The translations under genes and the position numbers were made by a program. The notes beneath the pieces were generated by a model, which ran no database searches, was not told the DNA's origin, and worked only from the letters and a program-made list of their open reading frames with translations. Below, one piece after another: positions 35,277 to 44,770 of a stretch of 64,000 nt of DNA. Position 1 is the stretch's first letter. Every line of letters starts with the position of its first letter. Source of the DNA: Arthrobacter sp. NIO-1057 (GTDB lineage Bacteria; Actinomycetota; Actinomycetes; Actinomycetales; Micrococcaceae); the NCBI RefSeq assembly GCF_900094805.1, contig NZ_FMAT01000002.1, forward strand, positions 124,001-188,000, in the 5' to 3' direction.

Positions 35277-36794
35277 CTAGACCCGGATCCGTGGATCAAG
35301 CAGCGCGTAGACGATATCTGCCAGCAGATTGAAAAGAATGGCCGCGGTACCGGTGACCAAGAAGAAGGCCATCACCGGGGCTGGGTCTACTGCGTGCAGA
35401 CCGGTGCTGAACATATCGCCCATGCCTTTCCAGCCGAAGACCGTTTCGGTGACCACGGCGCCGCCAATCAGACCGGCGAAGTCAAAGGCCGCAATGGTGG
35501 CGATGGGGATCAACGCGTTGCGGAAAGCGTGACGGAAGATCACGGTACGTTCGCTCAAACCCTTGGAGCGCGCAGTGCGAATGTAGTCTTGCTGCTGAAC
35601 TTCGAGCATGGAGGAACGCGTGTAGCGCGAGTAGCTTGCCAAAGAAATGATGGCCAAAACGATCGTTGGCAATAACAGCTGGGTTGCGTTATCCAAGAAA
35701 TTGTCCCAGAAACCGCCACCGAGGTTTGCGGTGGAGGATCCGATGGTACCGATCGGACGGCCCTTGAGATCCAGGAAGCCAGGCCAGGCACGGAAGATAT
35801 GATCCAGCACGGTCAGTCCTGCGCCGATCAAGCCGACGAGCGCGGCAACGCCGGACGCAAGCTTGGATAGGCGTCCACCCATGAACTTGCCGATGAGTCC
35901 CGGGATGGCCACGGAAAGGATTGCCCCGATGACCAGGATCCAGGCATTGGCATCCTTCAAGATCCAGAAGGTTGCGTAGTACATCACGAGTACCAGCACC
36001 ACGGTGATCAGTGCCGGGTACAGTACTTTTTTCTCCTTAAGACCAACGCTCATGGCCGTGGCCGACAAGGCCAACAGGAGGGTCAGTACGACGATGATCG
36101 CCGGTCCCATTTGCGGGTAGCGGTAGAAGTTTAGCCAGAGGCTGTACTGCAGTAACAGCGGGACGAAGATTGCGGTGATCAGGAAGGTGAGCCCGCGACG
36201 CTTGAGCGACCCGGCAAGCAGCATCTGCAATAGTAAACCGACGATGACACCGATCAGGATGCTGGTGCCGATGGATATTTGTGGGTTTTCCAGCCAATCG
36301 TTGTATCCGATGGCCATGTATTCCTTGAGTAGCACTGCTGCCCAGAACACAGGGAGGGAGAAGAACAGGAAGGTCAGGAAGGTAACGAGGTAGTCTAAGC
36401 CCGAGTACTGGCGTACTGCGGTGAGCACGCCGATGGCGATACCCAGTACGGCGGCGATCACGGTGGCTAGGAGAACTAGGCGTAGTGTCGAGGATGCGGC
36501 GTTGGCCAGCAGTCCACTGACCTCAACACCATTAATGTTCTGGCCTAGATCACAGGATCCCACGAAGCATTTACCGACTCCGCCAAGCCAGGTCAGGTAT
36601 CTCAGGTACCAGGGCTGCTCTAGGTTCATGTAGTCGATGCGTTGCTGCATCAGGTATTCGCGATTTTCAGCGTTACTTTCGCGAAGGTCCCCTAGCGGAT
36701 CGCCAGAGTTGATAACCAAGATATAGAGCAGCAGCGAAGCGGCAAATAGCACGCCGACGGCCGATCCTAATCTCTTGAGAATGAACTTCAACAC
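35277..36794 (-). CDS. Peptide ABC transporter permease (DppB type) with long central insertion, operon 1
   Basis: 505 residues against 308 in operon 2. The N-terminal 170 residues and the C-terminal 140 (SMLEVQQQDYIRTARSKGLSERTVIFRHAFRNALIP, ending ALLDPRIRV) are ordinary DppB. Between them, about residues 175-365, lies an extra block rich in hydrophobic segments, enough for about five or six more helices (QMLLAGSLKRRGLTFLI, VVLTLLLALSATAMSVGLK, ILVIGAILSVAIPGLIG). The frame is intact throughout, so it is a real insertion and not an artefact. Similar long forms exist in actinobacteria. What the block does is unknown. Confidence 0.92.
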   Translation of the reverse strand: MLKFILKRLGSAVGVLFAASLLLYILVINSGDPLGDLRESNAENREYLMQQRIDYMNLEQPWYLRYLTWLGGVGKCFVGSCDLGQNINGVEVSGLLANAASSTLRLVLLATVIAAVLGIAIGVLTAVRQYSGLDYLVTFLTFLFFSLPVFWAAVLLKEYMAIGYNDWLENPQISIGTSILIGVIVGLLLQMLLAGSLKRRGLTFLITAIFVPLLLQYSLWLNFYRYPQMGPAIIVVLTLLLALSATAMSVGLKEKKVLYPALITVVLVLVMYYATFWILKDANAWILVIGAILSVAIPGLIGKFMGGRLSKLASGVAALVGLIGAGLTVLDHIFRAWPGFLDLKGRPIGTIGSSTANLGGGFWDNFLDNATQLLLPTIVLAIISLASYSRYTRSSMLEVQQQDYIRTARSKGLSERTVIFRHAFRNALIPIATIAAFDFAGLIGGAVVTETVFGWKGMGDMFSTGLHAVDPAPVMAFFLVTGTAAILFNLLADIVYALLDPRIRV

Positions 36795-36862
36795 GGTTTT
36801 AATGTCCTCTTTCTTCTCACCTCACGGTGTGCACGACACTTGATACTGGTGGCGGACACACC

Positions 36863-36890
36863 GCGGGGCCCGATGATGATCGGGCCCCGC
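36863..36890 (-). terminator. Intercistronic hairpin after the binding-protein gene, operon 1
   Basis: GCGGGGCCCGAT (36863-36874) pairs perfectly with 36879-36890 around GATG. Lying between the binding-protein gene and the permeases without a U-run, it probably lowers read-through or protects the upstream mRNA, so that binding protein is made in excess. Confidence 0.75.
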
Positions 36891-36933
36891 AGGCGCTCAC
36901 AGTTGGTGTTAGCGGCTTGTTTGCCCTGAAGGC

Positions 36934-38733
36934 TTATTCAGCACGCAGCCACTGTTCGGCATTCCACACGATGCCGCTCTGGGTAGCGGTGTGACGGACA
37001 TTCTGGATATCGGATCCCGAGGCGCTCAAGCCCGGGTGCGCGAACAGTGGGATACCATACAGGTCGTCCCACAGCAGCTTCTCGATGACCTTGGTCTGTT
37101 CGGCGTGAACCGCAGGATCAAGCGAGGTTGCCAACTTGGTCCAGGCCTCGTCAACGGCTTCGTTCGAGTACTTGCCGTAGTTCTGTGGCTTGCCCGTGGA
37201 GTAGATGTTCTGGCCCGAAGTGATCTGGCCCGAACCTGCCCAAGCGAACAGGGCTACTTCATAGTCGCCACGCTCTTGGGTGCCGCCCGGTGCGAAGAAC
37301 TTAGCGTCGCCAGCATCCTTGACCTTGAAGCCTGCCTTGTCACATGAGGACTTGATGGCTGCAACCTCATTGGTGCGTCGCTCGTTTGGTGCCGAGTAAC
37401 CGATGCGAATCTCGGTGCCAACAGCATCCTGCTCTTCGAGGATCTTCTTGGCGCCATCGATATCGACCTGATCGTAGCGTCCGTCATAGGATGCATCGAC
37501 AACTTCTTGGTAGTTATCTTGGAACGGGAAGACTTCGCGAGCGTTCATCACGGTAGCCTCAGGGTTCAACGGCTTGACCAAGTTGTCAACGATTTCCTGG
37601 CGAGGAACACACATGGCGAAGGCCTTGCGCAGTTCAAGATTGTTCATCTCGTTGCCCTCGGCAAAGTTGAAGTCCAGGTGCTCCCAGGTCAAGGTGTCAC
37701 CCTGCTGGATGCTGACCGCTTTACCCAAGCCTTCAAGCTGAGCGAGGGTATCAACGGTTGGCTGTGGAGCAATGACGTCGACGTCCTTGTTCTGCAGCGC
37801 CTGAACCATGCCGGTGTCAGCCAAGAAGCGGAAGTTCAAGTTCTTGGTGGCAGGAGCGGTGCCGTAGTAGTTTTCATTGGCGGTCAAGGTCACCGACTCG
37901 CCGGCCTTCCAGGACTCCAGCTTGTATGGACCGGAAACTGGCACATCGGCTTCATCAGGCAAGGTGCCTGGCTTGGTCATCCAGCCTTCGTTCCAGAACT
38001 TGGCCGCCTTTTCCAGTTTCTTAGAATCGCCATCGCGGATTGCTTGAACTAGTTCGTCAGTGCTCAGGCCGCCCTTCTTAGCGACAACGTGTGCTGGGTG
38101 CAGCATCCAGGTCTGAAGCTGCCAGTCTGGATCAGGATCCTTGAAGGTGACGGTGAATTCCTTACCGTCAGCAGCGCCTTCTGGGCCCTTGGGCACCGTG
38201 TCACCCAAGTCCGTGGACACTGAGTTGAACAGTGGCTTGTCCTTGTCACCGGAGTTCAAGTTCAAGTTCTGGGTAGCCCAGGCGAAGACTGAGTCAGCCA
38301 CGGTGATCGGAGTTCCATCGGACCACTTGGCGTTCTCATTGATGGTGTATTTGATGGTCAGCGGATCGTCGCTGACCTTTTCGTAGGAGCCCAGCTCCTT
38401 GTTCGGATAGATCGTACCGTCGGTGCCCATGTAGTAGAAGCCCGCGAACATGCGGTCCGTGATGGCCGAGTTGTACGTCGAGTACGTCTGTGGGGTGAAG
38501 CCGTTGTAGCTGATGAACTCTGGAGCACCAACAGTCACCTTGATAGTGTCGTCCTTGGTGGTGACATCGCCTAGATCAGCCAAGCCGGAGTTGGTAACCT
38601 CGGCGCCGCCATTCGACTCGGTGCTCTTGCTTGCTTCCGAAGAAGAATCGCTGCCACCTGGGGCACATGCAGAAAGTGCCAACGCCATGGCTGCGCCTAC
38701 GACAACCGCTTTCGAAACGCGCTGAAACCGCAT
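36934..38733 (-). CDS. Peptide ABC transporter substrate-binding lipoprotein (SBP family 5), operon 1
   Basis: A 599-residue binding protein from the ATG at 38733, which has AAGGAGG close upstream. Signal peptide with lipobox ALSAC, then a Ser/Glu-rich linker. Family 5 features include WSDGTPITVADSVFAWATQN, KLESWKAGESVTLTANENYY, LEHLDFNFAEGN-type core and LRKAFAMCVPRQEIVDNLVK. It would catch peptides or similar solutes outside the cell. First gene of operon 1; a near-consensus CRP-type site lies 52-67 bp upstream of its start. Confidence 0.95.
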   Translation of the reverse strand: MRFQRVSKAVVVGAAMALALSACAPGGSDSSSEASKSTESNGGAEVTNSGLADLGDVTTKDDTIKVTVGAPEFISYNGFTPQTYSTYNSAITDRMFAGFYYMGTDGTIYPNKELGSYEKVSDDPLTIKYTINENAKWSDGTPITVADSVFAWATQNLNLNSGDKDKPLFNSVSTDLGDTVPKGPEGAADGKEFTVTFKDPDPDWQLQTWMLHPAHVVAKKGGLSTDELVQAIRDGDSKKLEKAAKFWNEGWMTKPGTLPDEADVPVSGPYKLESWKAGESVTLTANENYYGTAPATKNLNFRFLADTGMVQALQNKDVDVIAPQPTVDTLAQLEGLGKAVSIQQGDTLTWEHLDFNFAEGNEMNNLELRKAFAMCVPRQEIVDNLVKPLNPEATVMNAREVFPFQDNYQEVVDASYDGRYDQVDIDGAKKILEEQDAVGTEIRIGYSAPNERRTNEVAAIKSSCDKAGFKVKDAGDAKFFAPGGTQERGDYEVALFAWAGSGQITSGQNIYSTGKPQNYGKYSNEAVDEAWTKLATSLDPAVHAEQTKVIEKLLWDDLYGIPLFAHPGLSASGSDIQNVRHTATQSGIVWNAEQWLRAE

Positions 38734-38784
38734 TTCGCCTCCTTGAATTCGTGATGATACGAGCTGTGAATCGTTGTGACTCAC

Positions 38785-38800
38785 TGTGGAACAAGTCACA
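38785..38800 (-). promoter_or_regulatory. Putative CRP/GlxR-type site upstream of operon 1
   Basis: TGTGGAACAAGTCACA differs from TGTGA-N6-TCACA at one base. It lies 52 bp before the start codon of the binding-protein gene, within the likely promoter. Confidence 0.5.
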
Positions 38801-39117
38801 TGACCGATCCATTGAGGAATACACTAACCTGAATTTTCTGGCTTGGATAGAGAAAGATTCGTTTCATATCTCCATGCTCGACGCACTCTTGCGAGCCATT
38901 TGCAACGAGCTTGTTACCGACCAGTTAGTGCGATGCACGCCACATCCGCGAGATTTCAAGGGTTTCTTTCAGATTGGGAAAATTCAATCAGAACACCCAA
39001 GTTACAAGTATGTTTCATGAATAGTTTTATAACAGTTTTGCAACGTTTGCTTCAGTTTGAAAAAATCTGAAATATTCGTTGAATATGACGGTTCGTGAAT
39101 CCCTGCCTAACAGCAAA
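38801..39117. other. Non-coding region between the two peptide transporter operons
   Basis: Low-GC stretch of just over 300 bp. Open frames on the plus strand here run across the promoter and have no ribosome binding site or recognisable product. Apart from the promoter side of operon 1 and the terminator of operon 2, I see no further structure. Confidence 0.5.
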
Positions 39118-39149
39118 GGGCCGCCAAAACCTTTCGGTTTTGACGGCCC
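39118..39149 (-). terminator. Terminator of the second peptide transporter operon
   Basis: GGGCCGCCAAAACC (39118-39131) pairs with 39136-39149 with one mismatch around TTTC, shortly after the stop of the second fused ATPase. Confidence 0.8.
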
Positions 39150-39173
39150 ACTGTAGGCGTAGAACGAGTCTGC

Positions 39174-40817
39174 TTAGATCAAAGAAGCACCCGGAATCGC
39201 ACCGAGCAGGTTGCGGGTGTATTCGCTCTTCGGAGCATCGAAGATCTCGTCAGCAGTCCCCTGCTCAACGATCTTTCCATGCTCCATCACGCACACGTTG
39301 TCCGCGATCTGGCGGACCACAGCAAGGTCGTGGGTGATGAACAGGTAAGTCAATCCCATCTCCCGCTGAAGCTCGTCCAAGAGCTCAAGAACCTGAGCCT
39401 GAACCAAAACGTCCAAAGCAGAGACGGCCTCATCACAGACGATCATTTCAGGTTGCAAGGCCAATGCACGCGCGATAGCAATACGCTGACGCTGACCGCC
39501 GGAGAGCTCGTTCGGGAATCGGTGCATGGTCGAGGCCGGCATCGACACCTGTTCGAGCAATTCCTTGACCTTCTTCTGACGCGAGGCGGCATTGCCGATC
39601 CCGTGAATGCGCAAAGGTTCCTCGATGGTTCGGTAAATCGAAAACATCGGGTCCAGTGAGCCATAAGGATCCTGGAAGATCGGCTGAACTCGGCGACGGT
39701 ACTTGAACAGATTCTTCTCGCTCAAATTACCGATTTGTTCGCCGTCAAAGACGATCTCACCTTCGGTCTTGTCCAAAAGGTTCAGCACCATCTGCGCAAT
39801 AGTGGACTTACCAGAACCGGATTCGCCCACCACTGCAGTGGTGGTGCCCTTCAGAATCTCGAAGGAAACGTTGTCCACGGCAGTGAACTTTTCCTTCTTG
39901 CCGAAGCCCTTGCGGATGTCGTAAATCTTGGTCAGGTTTTTAACCTTGAGCAGTGGCTCAACCTTACCTGGAACGATTTCGTCAACGATGGCCTCGTGCT
40001 TGTCACCACGCTGTGCCGACAGGGACGGAGCAGAGCTGATCAGTCGCTTCGTGTACGGGTGCTGAGGGTTGCGCAAGATGTCCAGCGCAGGACCGTATTC
40101 AACAACACGACCCTTGTACATCACGACAACCTTTTCGGCACGTTCTGCTGCCAAGCCTAGGTCGTGGGTGATCAGCAAGACGGCGGTGCCCAGCTCGCTG
40201 GTCATCGTATCGAGGTGATCCAGGATCTGTTGCTGAACCGTCACGTCCAGGGCGCTGGTGGGCTCGTCAGCGATGAGCAGACGTGGGCGACATGCCAGAC
40301 CGATGGCAATCAGTGCACGCTGTCGCATACCGCCGGAGAACTCGTGAGGGTATTGACCAGCACGAACTTCCGGATTGGGCAGGCCCGCATCAGCAAGAAT
40401 CTGAGCAACGCGTTCTTTGGGGTTATCCCCCGCCAGGCCGTTGGCCTTCAGAGTTTCCTTAACCTGGAAGCCAATTTTCCACACTGGGTTCAAGTTGGAC
40501 ATAGGGTCCTGCGGAACCATACCAATGTGGTTACCACGTAGCTCAACGAATCGTTTTTCGCTGGCATGGGCGATGTCTTCACCATCAAAAAGGATCTGTC
40601 CAGAGGACACAGCACCATTACCCGCCAGCAGGCCGATGGCGGCCAATGCTGAGGTCGATTTCCCGGATCCGGATTCACCCACGATCGCCACGGTCTCCCC
40701 GGGCATTACGGTGAAGTTTGCATCGCGAACCGCATGCACTGGGCCATCAGGAGTGGAGAAGGTAATCGCCAAGTCCTTGATTTCCAGCAATGGCTTCGGA
40801 GTTGCAGTTTCAGTCAT
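39174..40817 (-). CDS. Peptide ABC transporter, fused two-domain ATPase (DppD-DppF type), operon 2
   Basis: A 547-residue tandem ATPase. Walker [10 protein letters not shown] in both halves; signatures FSGGMRQRALIAIGL in the first and [15 protein letters not shown] in the second; Walker [10 protein letters not shown] and CDEAVSALD, the latter with Ala-Val in place of the common Pro-Thr. The signature M in the first half and CDEAVSALD in the second distinguish it from the operon 1 protein. It starts 3 bp after the DppC-type gene ends. Confidence 0.96.
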   Translation of the reverse strand: MTETATPKPLLEIKDLAITFSTPDGPVHAVRDANFTVMPGETVAIVGESGSGKSTSALAAIGLLAGNGAVSSGQILFDGEDIAHASEKRFVELRGNHIGMVPQDPMSNLNPVWKIGFQVKETLKANGLAGDNPKERVAQILADAGLPNPEVRAGQYPHEFSGGMRQRALIAIGLACRPRLLIADEPTSALDVTVQQQILDHLDTMTSELGTAVLLITHDLGLAAERAEKVVVMYKGRVVEYGPALDILRNPQHPYTKRLISSAPSLSAQRGDKHEAIVDEIVPGKVEPLLKVKNLTKIYDIRKGFGKKEKFTAVDNVSFEILKGTTTAVVGESGSGKSTIAQMVLNLLDKTEGEIVFDGEQIGNLSEKNLFKYRRRVQPIFQDPYGSLDPMFSIYRTIEEPLRIHGIGNAASRQKKVKELLEQVSMPASTMHRFPNELSGGQRQRIAIARALALQPEMIVCDEAVSALDVLVQAQVLELLDELQREMGLTYLFITHDLAVVRQIADNVCVMEHGKIVEQGTADEIFDAPKSEYTRNLLGAIPGASLI

Positions 40818-40820
40818 CGT

Positions 40821-41834
40821 CTAGGCTCCCTTCCGGGCCTTTGGATCCAGTGCGTCACGCACTGCATCGCCGAGCATGATGAAGCTCAAAACCGTCACCG
40901 AAAGGAACAGTGCAGGCCACATCAACATCATTGGGTTGCTACGAAGCTGTTGCTGGGCCAATGAAATATCATTTCCCCAACTCATAACGTCCGGTGGCAA
41001 TCCAACGCCAAGGAAGGACAGCGTTGCTTCGGCCACGATGTAAACGCCGAGATTCACGGTCGCTACAACGATAATCGGTGCCAGCGAGTTTGGAATAACG
41101 TGCTTCACCAGTGAATGGAATCGGGACAGGCCCAAGGCTCGCGATGCCTTAACGTAGTCGGCATCTCGAGCTTCGATGACCGCACCGCGCGTAATACGTG
41201 CAAGCTGAGGCCAACCGAAAATCGCCAGGGTGACAATAACTGTCCAGACACTTCGATTATCGCGGAATGCAGGAAGCTGCATCACAATGATGGCACCGAG
41301 GATCAGTGGCAGTGCGAAGAAGATATCGCCCAAACGTGCCAAAATGGCGTCGATCCAGCCGCCGTAGAATCCAGCCAGAGCACCCAATGCACCGCCAACG
41401 ACAACAACAATCAAGGTCGTGAAAATACCAACCAAGAGTGATGCTCGCGTGCCGTAGATAACGCGCGCGTAGATATCGCAACCCTGAAGATTGAAGCCCA
41501 TAATGTGGCCGGCTCGGCCGGGCTCATTGGAGTTTTCCAGGGCGCAATAGGTTGGGTCCTGGGAGCTGAACAGCTGTGGGAACGCTGCAACCACGATGAC
41601 CGCAAGAATCAGGACTGCGGAAATGATAAACAGTGGCTGCTTGCGCAGGGAACGCCAAGCCTCGGCCCACATGGATAGTGGCTTACCTGTTTCCTTCACG
41701 GAGTCGACAGCCTGAAGCGGGGTCTCATCCAAAGGAGCAACAAAGTGCTCAATCTTGTACTTGGAGACTTTGCCTGCGCGAACCTTACTAATTGGCAGGC
41801 CGTCTTCCGGATTAAAATTCTGGTTCTCAGGCAT
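40821..41834 (-). CDS. Peptide ABC transporter permease (DppC type), operon 2
   Basis: About 337 residues from the ATG at 41834, which has AAGGA 7 bases upstream and overlaps the previous stop by 8 bases; an ATG 18 bases earlier is possible. Core motif DADYVKASRALGLSRFHSLVKHVIPN and the ending FIMLGDAVRDALDPKARKG mark it as DppC/OppC. The extracellular loop carries the QDPTYC stretch with a second cysteine in LQGCDIYARV, the usual family layout. Works with the DppB-type subunit just upstream. Confidence 0.95.
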   Translation of the reverse strand: MPENQNFNPEDGLPISKVRAGKVSKYKIEHFVAPLDETPLQAVDSVKETGKPLSMWAEAWRSLRKQPLFIISAVLILAVIVVAAFPQLFSSQDPTYCALENSNEPGRAGHIMGFNLQGCDIYARVIYGTRASLLVGIFTTLIVVVVGGALGALAGFYGGWIDAILARLGDIFFALPLILGAIIVMQLPAFRDNRSVWTVIVTLAIFGWPQLARITRGAVIEARDADYVKASRALGLSRFHSLVKHVIPNSLAPIIVVATVNLGVYIVAEATLSFLGVGLPPDVMSWGNDISLAQQQLRSNPMMLMWPALFLSVTVLSFIMLGDAVRDALDPKARKGA

Positions 41835-42753
41835 AACGAATCCTTGGGTCAAGCAGTGCGTACAGCATATCCACGATCAGGTTGGCGACAACAAAAATGA
41901 TCACCAAAACACCGACGATAGCCACCACGGTCGGAGTCTCGCCCTTTTGGATTGCTTGGTACAGCAAGTGTCCAACACCGGGCACGTTGAAGATACCTTC
42001 GGTGACAATCGCGCCACCCATAAGCGAACCTAGGTCAGCTCCGAGGAAGGTCACAACCGGGATCAGGGAGTTACGAAGAATGTGAACAGAAACGACGCGG
42101 TTTCGGCTCAAGCCCTTGGCGGTGGCGGTACGCACAAAGTCAGCGGACTTATTTTCAATCACCGAGGTACGGGTCAAACGGACCACATATGCCAGTGAGA
42201 CCAGACCAAGCACGAGGGCCGGCAAGAAGAGTTCGCCCCACGTTGCCGCGCCGGAAACAGTGGGTTTGACCCATTCAAGTTTCACACCAATTACGAACTG
42301 AAGTACGAAGCCAAGTACGAAGGTTGGCACAGCGATCACGATGAGGGATGCGACGAGAATGGTCGAATCGAACCACTTGCCCTTACGCATACCAGCGATG
42401 ACACCAAAGATGACACCAAAAACGCCTTCAATAAGCAGAGCGAGAATCGCAAGGCGTGCGGTGACGGGGAAGGCGCGGCCTAAGAGGGCACTAACTTCCT
42501 GCCCGGAGAACGAGGTTCCCAAGTCGAAGGTCACCAGATTCTTCAGGTACAACCCGTATTGGACCCAGAAAGGCTTGTCCAAATTGTACTGAGCCTCTAG
42601 CGCCGACCGCGTCGCGTCTGACATTGGCTTGCCGCCGGAAAGAGCATCAATCGGGTTACCGGGAGTTGCAAAAACCAAGAAGTACACCAGCAGTGTTGCA
42701 CCGATAAAGACCGGGATCAGCTGGGCAATTCTTTTCAGCATGAAACTTAGCAT
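41827..42753 (-). CDS. Peptide ABC transporter permease (DppB type), operon 2
   Basis: A 308-residue permease of standard length with six helices. It opens MLSFMLKRIAQLIPVFIGAT and ends YALLDPRIRYA, both typical. Coupling motif KSADFVRTATAKGLSRNRVVSVHILRNSLIP. Unlike its counterpart in operon 1 it has no central insertion, so the two systems probably differ in more than substrate. It follows the binding-protein gene after a hairpin. Confidence 0.95.
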   Translation of the reverse strand: MLSFMLKRIAQLIPVFIGATLLVYFLVFATPGNPIDALSGGKPMSDATRSALEAQYNLDKPFWVQYGLYLKNLVTFDLGTSFSGQEVSALLGRAFPVTARLAILALLIEGVFGVIFGVIAGMRKGKWFDSTILVASLIVIAVPTFVLGFVLQFVIGVKLEWVKPTVSGAATWGELFLPALVLGLVSLAYVVRLTRTSVIENKSADFVRTATAKGLSRNRVVSVHILRNSLIPVVTFLGADLGSLMGGAIVTEGIFNVPGVGHLLYQAIQKGETPTVVAIVGVLVIIFVVANLIVDMLYALLDPRIRYA

Positions 42754-42859
42754 GCGTGCATCTCACCTCGAGATGCAGGAGGGCACTTGGCCATAATTTC
42801 CCTCTTTCCGTCGATAAATATCTCGACGTTTATTTTTGGGAGGCAGATCAGACACGCCA

Positions 42860-42891
42860 AAGGGAGACCCCCATTTATTCGGGTCTCCCTT
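42860..42891 (-). terminator. Intercistronic hairpin after the binding-protein gene, operon 2
   Basis: AAGGGAGACCC (42860-42870) pairs perfectly with 42881-42891. It occupies the same place as the hairpin in operon 1, between binding-protein and permease genes, and likely serves the same dosage control. Confidence 0.75.
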
Positions 42892-42942
42892 GACGCGTCT
42901 TTCAGCAATTTCCGGCCTATCTAGCCAGAACGCTGAAATTAC

Positions 42943-44574
42943 TTACTTACCAGTGATTTCGTTGTAGATTGGAACACCGTTCCAACCAAACTCAACGTTG
43001 GATACGTTTTCGCTCCAACCACCCTGGACAGCCTGGTACCACAGTGGGATTGCTGGAAGATCCTTGAACAAGATCTCCTGTGCCTGGTTGAAGATCTTGG
43101 CACCCTCAGCGGCGTCGGTCGCAGCCAGGCCCTTGGCCAGTGCGTCGTCAAATTCCTTGCTGGAGTACTTGCCATCATTTGAACCTGCACCGGTACCGAA
43201 TAGTGGGCCCAGGAAGTTGTACAGCGATGGGTAGTCAGCCTGCCAGCCGGTGCGGAAGCCACCGGTCATGGTGTAGGAAGTAACCTTAGCGCGAAGTTCC
43301 TTGAAGGAGCTGAACGACTTGGCAGTCGCGTTGATACCAAGGTTGTTCTTCAGCTGGTTAACAACTGCCTCAACGTATTCCTTGTTACCGGCACCATCAA
43401 CGTTGTAGCCGATGGAGAATTCATCGCCGGAATCCCACTCGCTAATCTTGTCTGCTTCAGCCCATAGCTTCTTGGCTTCGTCAGCATCAAAGGCGAGGAC
43501 CTCGCTGCCAGGCAAGCTGTCGTCGTAGCCTTCGATCACTGGAGCGGTGAAGTCCTTAGCGATAACCTTGCCGCCCTGGTACACCTTGTCGATGATCAGC
43601 TGACGGTCGATAGCACGCGAGATCGCTGCACGGCGGAGGTTACCCTCTTCGTCCTGCTTGAAGTGATCCAGGTAGCCAGGGATGGTGATGGTTGCGTTAC
43701 CAGCGTATGGCGAGTTGACCGAACGGTCACCCAGGTCAGACTGGTAGGAAGCGAGCTGGCTTGGTGGGATCTGGTCCAGTACGTCCAGGTTTCCGGAGAC
43801 CAAATCCTGGTAGGCCGAATCGGTGGACTGGTAGACCTTGAAGTCGATGCCACCGTTAGCGGCCTTACGTGGACCGTCGTAGTTCTCGTTGACGTCCATC
43901 TTCAGGTTGACGTCGTGGTTCCACTCGGTCAGCTTGTATGGGCCGTTGCCGACTGGCTTTTCACCGAAGGCCTTAGGATCTTCGAAGGCTGCTTCTGGCA
44001 ATGGCATGAAAGCGGTGTAGCCAAGACGCAGTGGGAAGTCAGATTCTGGCTGGGAGAGTTCGACGGTGAAGGTGGTGTCATCGACAACCTTCAGACCTTC
44101 CATCTTATCTTCCGTGGACTTTTCAGCGTTTACCTTGTCGAAGCCCTTGATGGATTCGAAGAAGTAGGAGTTCAGCTGAGCGTTCTTGGCTGCGGCACCG
44201 AAGTTCCAGGCATCCACGAACGAAGCAGCAGTAACAGGGGAACCATCGGAGAAAGTCTCACCGGACTTGATCTTGATGGTGTAGTTCTGGGAATCCGTGG
44301 TCTCAATGGACTCTGCGAGTTCATTGACCGGAGCACCCTTTGCGTCATAGCTGACCAAGCCCGTGAAGAGCAGGTCCATAACGCGACCGCCACCAACTTC
44401 GTTGGTGTTAGCCGGCAGTAGGCCATTTTGTGGTTCGGTGGTGTTTGCGGTGACGACGTACGAGCCGTCTCCTTCGCCGCCTGCGGAATCAGTTGAACCG
44501 CCGCCACAAGCCGACAGGGTCAGTGCCAAGGCTGCTGATAGAACGACAGCCTTAGATGCGTGCGAGTATCGCAT
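42943..44574 (-). CDS. Peptide ABC transporter substrate-binding lipoprotein (SBP family 5), operon 2
   Basis: A 543-residue binding protein. The ATG at 44574 has AGGAG about 9 bases upstream; signal peptide ends TLSAC, followed by a Gly/Ser linker. Domain landmarks: GRVMDLLFTGLVSYD, FSDGSPVTAASFVDAWNF, GNGPYKLTEWNHDVNLKM and RRAAISRAIDRQLIID. The WQADYPS stretch near the end is common in OppA-like proteins. First gene of operon 2. Clearly diverged from the operon 1 protein, so the pair is not a recent copy. Confidence 0.95.
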   Translation of the reverse strand: MRYSHASKAVVLSAALALTLSACGGGSTDSAGGEGDGSYVVTANTTEPQNGLLPANTNEVGGGRVMDLLFTGLVSYDAKGAPVNELAESIETTDSQNYTIKIKSGETFSDGSPVTAASFVDAWNFGAAAKNAQLNSYFFESIKGFDKVNAEKSTEDKMEGLKVVDDTTFTVELSQPESDFPLRLGYTAFMPLPEAAFEDPKAFGEKPVGNGPYKLTEWNHDVNLKMDVNENYDGPRKAANGGIDFKVYQSTDSAYQDLVSGNLDVLDQIPPSQLASYQSDLGDRSVNSPYAGNATITIPGYLDHFKQDEEGNLRRAAISRAIDRQLIIDKVYQGGKVIAKDFTAPVIEGYDDSLPGSEVLAFDADEAKKLWAEADKISEWDSGDEFSIGYNVDGAGNKEYVEAVVNQLKNNLGINATAKSFSSFKELRAKVTSYTMTGGFRTGWQADYPSLYNFLGPLFGTGAGSNDGKYSSKEFDDALAKGLAATDAAEGAKIFNQAQEILFKDLPAIPLWYQAVQGGWSENVSNVEFGWNGVPIYNEITGK

Positions 44575-44770
44575 CCTATTTCTCCTCAACATAAGGTTGC
44601 TGCTTCTGCGTTTCGCAGAGCCGTGCAGGCAAGCGTGAGCTGTAGCACGTAGTGAATGAGATTACATCAAATATTGCGAAACAACCAATGAATATTCATG
44701 AAAGCAATGCTTGAAATCCCTTTTGTCACTCGGTCAAAAATAAAATGCCCGAGTCAACTTTCGTTTATTC

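Noticed and set aside
38631-39070. Plus-strand frames of 129 and 75 codons before peptide operon 1
   Set aside because: They run antisense over the signal-peptide region and promoter of the binding-protein gene and have no translation signals.
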